Assembly: GCA_016764015.1 (NCBI GenBank)
Contig: JAESSR010000053.1
Coordinates: 1-6,261, forward strand
Source of the DNA: Phycisphaerales bacterium
GTDB taxonomy: Bacteria > Planctomycetota > Phycisphaerae > Phycisphaerales > UBA1924
Reading direction: 5' to 3'
DNA: 6,261 nucleotides
In this document: in pieces, positions 1-4,576 of the stretch
Numbering within the stretch: position 1 is the stretch's first letter
Layout of the letters: every line of letters begins with the position of its first letter
Notes under the pieces: model-generated
The model's database searches: none
What the model was told of the DNA's origin: nothing
The model's input: the letters and a program-made list of their open reading frames with translations, nothing else
Translations under genes and position numbers: made by a program

Positions 1-58
1 CGAAAAGAGCGTGTACTTATATGGAAAACGAGCCACAAAACACGACTTAACCCGTTTT

Positions 59-155
59 GGGTGCCCCGACGCGAAGCGAAGCGGCGCAGTCGGGTTGGCG
101 ATACAATGGATATTCAAAGACCCGACTGCGCCCAAGACGACGAGTCGGGGCACCC
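59..155. repeat. Four-armed nested palindrome (REP/BIME-like), copy 1
   Basis: The outer arms at 59-70 (GGGTGCCCCGAC) and 144-155 are perfect 12-base reverse complements. Inside them, 84-95 (GCGCAGTCGGGT) and 120-131 are a second perfect 12-base inverted pair, with a 24-base loop. The core CCCGAC or its complement therefore occurs four times, in alternating orientation. Arms can pair 1-4 and 2-3 as one long nested hairpin, or 1-2 and 3-4 as two side-by-side hairpins. The element ends 48 bases before the start codon at 204, so it lies in or near the leader of that gene. An element of the same plan lies at 1673-1775. Bacterial REP/BIME sequences, often mobilised by RAYT (Y1-type) transposases, have this kind of paired-hairpin organisation; that identity is inferred, and no RAYT gene is in the window. 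Confidence 0.8.
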
Positions 156-191
156 GGCATGAGACAGCTTGGCAACTTATCAAAATACAGT

Positions 192-197
192 GAAGGA
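192..197 (+). promoter_or_regulatory. Ribosome binding site deciding the start at 204
   Basis: GAAGGA ends six bases before the ATG at 204. This supports that ATG over upstream in-frame candidates such as 57, which would translate through the palindromic repeat. Confidence 0.75.
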
Positions 198-203
198 TTT
201 GCG

Positions 204-779
204 ATGATAAAACATGCTTTGCACATAGGAATAGTATTCTATATAATGATTGTCATGGCATCTTGCACTGCCAAGGGGGGTGATCCAGTGGTGCAGCGGT
301 ATACAAAGGCTCTTCAATTAACTGTCAGCCAAGCGGGGCATCCGCAGTACAGTTCCCGGGTAATAGGCGAAGTGTTCATCAATATGGGTCTGATAGCGAC
401 GAATCAAAAAAGGTATAGTGGGGAGCCCCCATTTAAAATTAGTATGGGGCTTTATTCATTGACTCCTGATGTTTCACATGTAAAATTGCTCTCAGTAGAA
501 ATGTTTGTGAATAATAGCCCGGGTATTGACATACTTGGGCATTTTCCGGTTTTAGAAATGGACACGGATGTAAGTTCGTCTCGCGCTGATTTCGATCAAT
601 ATGGCGACTATGGTGCAGTGCATCTGATAACGGATTATTTCATTTCGGCAGCTCCGGTTGATGATGATCATGTGAAGATAATCATCAAAATACAAGTCAG
701 TCCCGATCATGTTGGAGAGGTGATCTTTAATTTTGTCCCTCAGGTACTTTCTGGTACGCCACGCGGATTTCCGGCATAA
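204..779 (+). CDS. Small predicted lipoprotein, function unknown
   Basis: This gene encodes 191 residues. The start at 204 is chosen because of a GAAGGA ribosome binding site six bases upstream and because translation then opens directly with a signal sequence: a short Lys/His-containing N-region, a hydrophobic stretch at about residues 8-18, then MASC with the cysteine at 21. This resembles a signal peptidase II lipobox, with Met instead of Leu at -3, so it is a slightly weak match. The mature part is soluble, mostly alternating hydrophobic and polar like a beta-rich domain, with acidic patches around VDDDHVKIIIKIQV (about 150-165). I do not recognise a family. It is the only plus-strand gene I can support in the window, and it converges on the minus-strand gene ending at 941. 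A palindromic repeat sits directly upstream. A periplasm-facing membrane-anchored role is inferred from the lipobox only. Confidence 0.75.
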   Translation: MIKHALHIGIVFYIMIVMASCTAKGGDPVVQRYTKALQLTVSQAGHPQYSSRVIGEVFINMGLIATNQKRYSGEPPFKISMGLYSLTPDVSHVKLLSVEMFVNNSPGIDILGHFPVLEMDTDVSSSRADFDQYGDYGAVHLITDYFISAAPVDDDHVKIIIKIQVSPDHVGEVIFNFVPQVLSGTPRGFPA

Positions 780-827
780 ATATATTCTGACGGGTAGGTC
801 GTAGGGTCCAAAACTCAGCCGGGTGCC

Positions 828-855
828 GTGGAGGTGTCGTCTCCGACTCCTCCGC
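828..855. terminator. Hairpin in the convergent gap, possible bidirectional terminator
   Basis: The arm 828-839 pairs with 844-855 around a TCTC loop (840-843). Core pairs are GGAGG/CCTCC and GTCG/CGAC, with one T:T mismatch and one T:G pair near the base. It lies 48 bases after the plus-strand stop and 85 bases after the minus-strand stop at 941. No T-run follows immediately on the plus strand. On the minus strand a GAGTTTTGG stretch follows about 15 bases later. The placement suits a shared terminator, but the tract is weak. The rest of the 780-940 gap shows no gene. Confidence 0.4.
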
Positions 856-940
856 GATCTCAACATCAACCAAAATCCAAAGACATGTAGGAGCGGGTGC
901 CTCGACTCCAGACTTGTCTGATTCAACAAGACGATTACCT

Positions 941-1561
941 CTATCTACTTCCGCGAAATCTGACCTGCCAATGTGCCAGAATACCCCAATCCTCAAGTTC
1001 GGTAAACACCGGAACAGAATCAATTGCGGCGGCCTCATCCGTATTCAGAGATGGATCACACAGAACAATCTCAACATCCCCATCCTGATGCACAATCACC
1101 TTCGCCGCCATGTCTGGAACCCCGACAGGAAGATACGATCCGAAGACAAAGGTGGCACGGTCATCTTGCCGAGCTACTCTGCGCGATGGGTCATAAATGT
1201 ACGCAAAATCAGACCACGGTATGTATCGATTCTCGATCTTTGCCCCGTCTCCATGAACTAACCACGCGGTGATTTCAAGTTCCCATGTGCCGTCAGGCTT
1301 CTTCTCGATTAACTTGGGATAAACATGTGAATGAGACCCATTCTGATTAAACCCCGTGTAATACGACCCAGGAGCCATACTCCCATCCTCTCGTTCAGTA
1401 TAAACAGGGACTCGCACAATCGCTGCCGCCTCAACCGCACTGAGAGGCGGGTCATGCAGAACGATCTCCACAACCCCATCCTGATGCACAATCACCTTCT
1501 CCGGCTGCGCCTGAACCACGCCACAGAACAACAAACTCGCCGCCAATATATATCGCTTCAT
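941..1561 (-). CDS. Secreted protein with internal duplication, function unknown
   Basis: This gene encodes 206 residues from the ATG at 1561. An in-frame TTG six bases upstream is less likely because GAGG (1568-1571) would touch it, whereas it sits six bases before the ATG. The N-terminus MKRYILAASLLFCGVVQAQ is a classic Sec signal peptide with a VQA cleavage site after residue 18. The mature protein starts with a segment KVIVHQDGVVEIVLHDPP (from residue 22) that recurs as KVIVHQDGDVEIVLCDPS (from residue 154), exactly 132 codons later. Each copy continues through an EAAAI stretch, a PV[YF]TE stretch and an E-D pair. Copy 1 runs on for about 90 more residues through a WSDFAYIYD stretch. Copy 2 stops after about 53 residues with WQVRFRGSR. 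The second unit therefore looks truncated. I do not recognise the family. Likely periplasmic or extracellular. Confidence 0.8.
   Translation of the reverse strand: MKRYILAASLLFCGVVQAQPEKVIVHQDGVVEIVLHDPPLSAVEAAAIVRVPVYTEREDGSMAPGSYYTGFNQNGSHSHVYPKLIEKKPDGTWELEITAWLVHGDGAKIENRYIPWSDFAYIYDPSRRVARQDDRATFVFGSYLPVGVPDMAAKVIVHQDGDVEIVLCDPSLNTDEAAAIDSVPVFTELEDWGILAHWQVRFRGSR
1078..1102. repeat. 25-base direct repeat within the secreted protein gene, copy B
   Basis: These 25 bases are identical to 1474-1498, at an offset of 396 bases (132 codons, in frame). They encode the KVIVHQDG region of the second internal unit. Flanking bases are similar but diverged. Confidence 0.9.
1474..1498. repeat. 25-base direct repeat within the secreted protein gene, copy A
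   Basis: This is the partner of 1078-1102, encoding the KVIVHQDG region directly after the signal peptide. It marks the first unit of the internal duplication. Confidence 0.9.
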
Positions 1562-1642
1562 CTTCAACCTCTTTCAACTTCGAGATCAATATCAAATCTG
1601 CACCTAATACTCTACTACATCTGCCCAGTGCATGTTCCATGA

Positions 1643-1648
1643 ATTATA
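1643..1648 (-). promoter_or_regulatory. Candidate -10 box for the secreted protein gene
   Basis: The minus strand reads TATAAT, a perfect sigma70-type -10 hexamer, about 82 bases before the ATG at 1561. No convincing TTGACA-like -35 hexamer is found 16-18 bases upstream, where the sequence runs into the palindromic repeat at 1673. The hexamer alone is weak evidence. Confidence 0.35.
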
Positions 1649-1672
1649 AGTTCAGCCCAAAAAACCGACGCC

Positions 1673-1775
1673 GGGTGCCCTGCTTACGCCCGATGTCTTC
1701 ATCGAGTTTAAGCAGGATCGGGAGATATCGAACAGAGCGAAGAACCTGCTTAAGCTGCGCGTAAGCAGGGCACCC
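1673..1775. repeat. Four-armed nested palindrome (REP/BIME-like), copy 2
   Basis: The outer arms 1673-1689 and 1759-1775 are perfect 17-base reverse complements, beginning GGGTGCCCTGCTTACGC and ending with GGGCACCC. The inner arms 1705-1716 and 1745-1756 pair over 12 bases with one G-T pair. The core CCTGCTTA or its complement occurs four times in alternating orientation. The two right-hand arms alone also make a compact hairpin (1745-1752 with 1762-1769). The terminal GGGTGCCC is shared with the element at 59-155, while the stem core is different (CCGAC there). The element sits between two minus-strand genes, after the terminator of the gene at 1842-2360 and before the promoter region of the gene at 941-1561. 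Confidence 0.85.
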
Positions 1776-1784
1776 AGATCATCA

Positions 1785-1815
1785 TCCAAAGAAAGCCGAT
1801 GCCATCGCATCGGTT
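1785..1815 (-). terminator. Rho-independent terminator of the zinc-ribbon gene
   Basis: CCGATGC (1796-1802) pairs perfectly with GCATCGG (1807-1813) around a CATC loop, and the stem extends by an A-T and a G-T pair. Read on the minus strand, the hairpin is followed directly by CTTTCTTTGG. It lies 27 bases after the minus-strand stop at 1842, a good position for terminating that gene. Confidence 0.6.
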
Positions 1816-1841
1816 GTATCGATCTAGATTATTCGATCCAT

Positions 1842-2360
1842 TCACCCAGCCCGACGGTATCGTATATCTCGCTTGGGACGAAACCCGTGCTGGCTCTCCT
1901 GGCGAGTAGCTCCGGCGGCTTGGGTGCCGATCGGTCGGCGGCGGCGTGATGGGCGGACCATGCCGCCGACGATGGTGCCTGGGATGCGGGCGAGCATTGA
2001 AGCTGCACACACAGCACACATCGCCATCCAGCGGGGTTTGCCGATTCGGTGGTGTGCGATACGCACACGCATCACACGCGTGGCACCTTGCTGGCAGCAT
2101 GGGCAGGAATATCGACCCTGCTTGGATTGCTTGGATGGTGATTGATGCTCTGCGAGTCCGAGATCACGATCGACCACCGACATCATCGGTATAGATTCAG
2201 CTTGATCCGCAGCAGGTGATTCGGTGAGCGATTCGAGTGATCGCGCAGATTCTTCGCGTTCTTGTTCATCGATCTCTTCAACAAGCCTGATGCTCTCAGG
2301 CTCCTCAATCTCGTATGGATTGAACTCTTGTGTGTTTGTCTCTGTGTAGGTCGTACTCAT
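1842..2360 (-). CDS. Zinc-ribbon-like CxxC/CxxC protein, function unknown
   Basis: This gene encodes 172 residues from the ATG at 2360 (MSTTYTETNT). A GTG 42 bases upstream is in frame but lacks a better ribosome site; the ATG has a modest GGGGAC just before it. Three zones are visible. Residues 1-80 are strongly acidic and Glu/Ser-rich, probably disordered. Residues 84-118 hold SCPCC (Cys86, 88, 89) and CAVC (Cys115, 118), giving two CxxC knuckles about 25 residues apart, the usual layout of a four-cysteine zinc ribbon. Residues 136-172 are Arg-rich and basic (RPSRRRR, then RPKRDIRYRR). There is no signal peptide, so it is cytoplasmic. An acidic tail, a zinc ribbon and a basic tail would fit nucleic-acid or protein binding, but that is inference and no family is recognised. 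It forms its own unit, with terminators on both sides. Confidence 0.65.
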   Translation of the reverse strand: MSTTYTETNTQEFNPYEIEEPESIRLVEEIDEQEREESARSLESLTESPAADQAESIPMMSVVDRDLGLAEHQSPSKQSKQGRYSCPCCQQGATRVMRVRIAHHRIGKPRWMAMCAVCAASMLARIPGTIVGGMVRPSRRRRPIGTQAAGATRQESQHGFRPKRDIRYRRAG

Positions 2361-2513
2361 GTGTCCCCATTTCGTCAAATATTCATATCTTGATAGACCC
2401 ACTTCGTCATTCGGATTCGTTCCGCTCCAGTTTCATCGGCTATGTTCAGCCTTCACATAATCAGACGCGTTCTCGGACCTTCCCTGTCAGGAATATGCCC
2501 GTTTATCGATGAA

Positions 2514-2526
2514 TTGCTCTGAGCAA
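2514..2526. promoter_or_regulatory. Small palindrome upstream of the zinc-ribbon gene, possible operator
   Basis: TTGCTC-T-GAGCAA is a perfect 6+6 dyad with a one-base centre, in the 177-base stretch between the ATG at 2360 and the terminator at 2538. A dyad without a loop is unlikely to be an RNA hairpin and could bind a dimeric regulator. No promoter hexamers convincingly accompany it. The rest of this stretch shows nothing I can support. Confidence 0.25.
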
Positions 2527-2537
2527 ATAATCCATAT

Positions 2538-2567
2538 AAAAAAACCGCTGTCCGAAAGGACAACGGT
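2538..2567 (-). terminator. Rho-independent terminator of the cyclophilin gene
   Basis: Arm 2544-2553 pairs with 2558-2567 (ACCG and TGTCC with GGACA and CGGT) around a GAAA loop on the plus strand, with one C:A mismatch. The plus strand has seven A's at 2538-2544, which is a T-run just after the hairpin on the minus strand. It is about 35 bases after the stop at 2603. This is the clearest terminator in the window. Confidence 0.85.
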
Positions 2568-2602
2568 CGATTATCGAGTTGATTGCATTGAAACTGAGTT
2601 GT

Positions 2603-3316
2603 TTAGCCTTCAGCTTCGGCTAAACCGAGTTCGGTTGCCTTCTCAGCGGTCAGGACGATCACCTTTTCGATCATCACTGTCTCGATGGGTACATCGCCCA
2701 TGCCTCTTTTGGTGCGGGTGGCTACTGCACGAATTTTATCGACTGTATCCATGCCTTTGACCACGCGCCCGAAGACCGCGTATGCAGCGCCGCCGCGGGG
2801 CTGGTCGAGGGATCCGTTGTCTGTCACATTGATAAAGAACTGCGAGGTCGCCGAATCAGGAACGCTGGTCCTTGCCATCGCGATTGTGCCTCGGGTATTT
2901 TTGAGCCCGTTGGTCCATTCGTTCTGGATTGGATCCTTTGTTTTCTTTTGCTTCATGTCCTCGGTGAACCCGCCGCCCTGAATCATGAAAGTAGGTATCA
3001 CACGATGGAAGATGGTTCCATCGTAATAGCTATCCTCAACATAACTCAGAAAGTTGGCTGTCGAAATAGGGGCATGTTCGTTATCGAGTTCTAGGTAGAT
3101 CTCGCCGAGCGAGGTGGTCATTTGAAAGTACACGAACTTCTCCTCTTGTTGGTCCGTCCTGGAAGCTTTTTCGGCACCGTCTGTTGGCGCGGGCTCTGTT
3201 TGCTTTGTGTTATTCATTGCGTCATTCTTTGTGTTTTCTACGGCTTCTGGCTGAACCGCGAACGCTGCGATCACTAAGCCTGTCAATACCAATACACCAG
3301 CTACGATTGATTTCAT
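2603..3316 (-). CDS. Exported cyclophilin-type peptidyl-prolyl cis-trans isomerase
   Basis: This gene encodes 237 residues. It catalyses cis-trans isomerisation of Xaa-Pro bonds and so assists protein folding. Residues 1-20 form a Sec signal peptide ending AFA, and residues 21-60 are an acidic, Gln/Glu/Thr-rich linker. The cyclophilin domain spans about 62-222. Hallmarks are FHRVIPTFMIQGG (103-115, with the catalytic Arg105), NTRGTIAMART (140-150), SATSQFFIN (155-163) and YAVFGRVVKGMDTVD (179-193), so the active site looks intact. It resembles both E. coli PpiA and PpiB, so I give no symbol; the signal peptide points to the periplasm. The start is supported by AGGAG at 3325-3329, eight bases before the ATG. 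A terminator follows at 2538-2567. It sits 100 bases downstream of two exported pilin-like genes, which could be clients, but that link is only positional. Confidence 0.95.
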   Translation of the reverse strand: MKSIVAGVLVLTGLVIAAFAVQPEAVENTKNDAMNNTKQTEPAPTDGAEKASRTDQQEEKFVYFQMTTSLGEIYLELDNEHAPISTANFLSYVEDSYYDGTIFHRVIPTFMIQGGGFTEDMKQKKTKDPIQNEWTNGLKNTRGTIAMARTSVPDSATSQFFINVTDNGSLDQPRGGAAYAVFGRVVKGMDTVDKIRAVATRTKRGMGDVPIETVMIEKVIVLTAEKATELGLAEAEG

Positions 3317-3324
3317 CTGTACTT

Positions 3325-3329
3325 CTCCT
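3325..3329 (-). promoter_or_regulatory. Strong ribosome binding site of the cyclophilin gene
   Basis: AGGAG on the minus strand, eight bases before the ATG at 3316, is the best Shine-Dalgarno match in the window and fixes the start. Confidence 0.8.
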
Positions 3330-3339
3330 GATAGATAAA

Positions 3340-3368
3340 GTCCCGGGTGTACTCTAGCACGCCGGGAC
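3340..3368 (-). terminator. Hairpin between the pilin-like and cyclophilin genes
   Basis: GTCCCGG (3340-3346) pairs with CCGGGAC (3362-3368), and GTG (3347-3349) pairs with CAC (3358-3360) across one bulged base, around an eight-base loop. On the minus strand it is followed by TTTATCTAT, a weak T-rich tract. It may end the pilin-like transcript 48 bases after its stop, or sit in the leader of the cyclophilin mRNA. A weaker stem at 3395-3413 (GATCC/GGATC) lies just after the stop at 3417. Confidence 0.4.
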
Positions 3369-3416
3369 AGATTTTGCCAAACTCAAACACCCTTGATCCC
3401 CTTATAGAGGATCGCT

Positions 3417-4511
3417 TTATCGAGCCCTTGGGCTCCTAGGCGCCATCGCAGGGGAGTAATCGATCCCTCCGAGCCCATTATTGGTCCATCGGTAATATTG
3501 CCCGATGCGTGTGTTATCGAACAACCCGCCGAGCGGGATCGGGAACTGATGCAGAGGCAAGTATATTTGTGTCCAGGGTTCAACTGCGTCGATCTCAGGC
3601 ACGACCGCGAAATGGGCATCGCCGGAGCGCCAGCGGTTGACCGAGCCATCGAACATCAGCTTTTCAGGGCGGGCGTGGTCGTATCCAAAGTACGGATCCC
3701 CCGCTGCTTCGCGATCGAACTCTTCAAAGAGCCAAACCTTATGCGATGGTGCGAGCACTTCGCTCATATTGCGTCCTTGGGCGAGTGGCACATTACCGCC
3801 AACGCTCACTGTAAATAAATGAGGCGTGCTGATAATCGGGATGTATCGGACACCAAAGTCTGGCTGCCAGGCAGAAATCGTGCTCGTGTAGCTCGACCCA
3901 AAGGTCCAGCGTTGCTTGATCTGAATACTCGGCCATAACCCGTCGTCATCGTATTCACCATCTCCCACAGGGCCATTTCCATACGGAAGCGAGTTGTTGT
4001 CTTCTTGATATTCGAGTGGGTTGTTGTGCCAAGAGATCAAACTCGCATCGGATGGATCGAGGAATAGCTCAGTATCGGGTGATAATCCGAGAAAATCCAT
4101 CAGCACAAGGTGGTTGTATCGACGGTGAGGAATGCGCCCGGTTGCATTAAGGATTCGGTTGCCACCAGACCCAAACCGACCGGTCATTCGCTGAAGGATT
4201 TCTTGATTCTGGCGTGATGCGGCGTCCTGATCATCTGCTGCCGTGCGAACCTGCCCGTTGGGCATGGTGTAGGCAACGCCCGCTTCCCAAGAGTAGCTAA
4301 ACAATCGTCCGTTGTTGCTCGCAGCGTACATCGCGCCGCCGACCCCGATTTGTTCGAGGTTGGCTGCGCTGATCGTGCCTCGGGCTTGGGCGCGCATCTG
4401 ATTGAGCGTTGGGCCCATGGTCATGCCGATCATTGAGAGCACGAGAACGAGTGCGCTGCATTCGATCATGCTAAAGCCGGGGCGGGTGGTGTGATTCATG
4501 CGTTGGTTCAT
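3417..4511 (-). CDS. Prepilin-like protein with N-terminal cleavage/methylation motif (paralogue 1)
   Basis: This gene encodes 364 residues from the ATG at 4511, chosen because AAAGG lies seven bases upstream and the leader is then a normal 12 residues. The start MNQRMNHTTRPG is followed by FSMIECSALVLVLSMIGM: cleavage is expected after Gly12, with Phe13 at +1 and Glu17 at +5, and a hydrophobic helix at about 13-33. This is the type IV pilin/pseudopilin signal, here FSMIE rather than the common FTLIE. The rest is a large globular domain with SAANLEQIG (48-56), QNQEILQR (101-108), SWHNNPLE (160-167), KVWLFEEFDR (258-267) and an H-X8-DG motif (His279, Asp288, Gly289), similar to the H-X9-DG motif known from planctomycete prepilin-like proteins. 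The only cysteine is Cys18. It is a close relative of the neighbour at 4577-5674, 65 bases upstream. Whether it forms a fibre is unknown. Confidence 0.9.
   Translation of the reverse strand: MNQRMNHTTRPGFSMIECSALVLVLSMIGMTMGPTLNQMRAQARGTISAANLEQIGVGGAMYAASNNGRLFSYSWEAGVAYTMPNGQVRTAADDQDAASRQNQEILQRMTGRFGSGGNRILNATGRIPHRRYNHLVLMDFLGLSPDTELFLDPSDASLISWHNNPLEYQEDNNSLPYGNGPVGDGEYDDDGLWPSIQIKQRWTFGSSYTSTISAWQPDFGVRYIPIISTPHLFTVSVGGNVPLAQGRNMSEVLAPSHKVWLFEEFDREAAGDPYFGYDHARPEKLMFDGSVNRWRSGDAHFAVVPEIDAVEPWTQIYLPLHQFPIPLGGLFDNTRIGQYYRWTNNGLGGIDYSPAMAPRSPRAR
4458..4490. repeat. 33-base block identical in both pilin-like genes, copy 1
   Basis: These bases match 5612-5644 exactly. They encode TTRPGFSMIEC, the cleavage site and start of the helix. 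Identity is broken by single-base differences on both edges and drops in the downstream domain. Confidence 0.9.
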
Positions 4512-4549
4512 GTTGAGACCTTTCAATGATTTTCTTTGCATTCAGATTT

Positions 4550-4576
4550 TTTATACACACGGATAGCTGGCGCCAA
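4550..4576 (-). promoter_or_regulatory. Weak candidate internal promoter between the pilin-like genes
   Basis: On the minus strand TTGGCG (4571-4576) precedes TATAAA (4550-4555) with a 15-base spacer, shorter than the usual 16-18. The 65-base gap between the two pilin-like genes has no terminator-like hairpin, so read-through from the upstream paralogue is equally possible. Confidence 0.25.

Noticed and set aside
1..16. Similarity of CGAAAAGAG at the window start to the same string near 6126
   Set aside because: It is nine bases only, with no continued match; treated as chance.
57..203. N-terminal extension of the lipoprotein frame back to 57
   Set aside because: The extension would translate the palindromic repeat and bury the signal sequence; a good ribosome site supports 204.
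552..929. Minus-strand open frame of 125 codons
   Set aside because: It is antisense to the lipoprotein gene, has an Arg/His-rich random-looking composition, and shows no ribosome site or recognisable motif.
727..1038. Minus-strand open frame of 103 codons overlapping the end of the secreted protein gene
   Set aside because: It starts inside the second repeat unit in another frame. I treat it as the possible shifted tail of that unit, not as a separate gene.
914..1261. Plus-strand open frames over the secreted protein gene
   Set aside because: They are antisense shadows of a gene with a clear signal peptide, ribosome site and repeat-supported frame.
59..1775. CRISPR array or insertion sequence bounded by the two palindromes
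   Set aside because: There are only two copies 1.6 kb apart with different cores, no regular spacers, no transposase between them and no target-site duplication seen.
1873..2194. Plus-strand open frames over the zinc-ribbon gene
   Set aside because: They carry Trp/Cys/Arg-rich shadow composition and no ribosome site. The minus frame has an ordered charge layout, paired CxxC motifs and a terminator.
3498..3818. Plus-strand open frame within pilin-like paralogue 1, and its counterpart at 4526-4807
   Set aside because: Both are antisense to homologous parts of the paralogues; their similarity follows from the paralogy.
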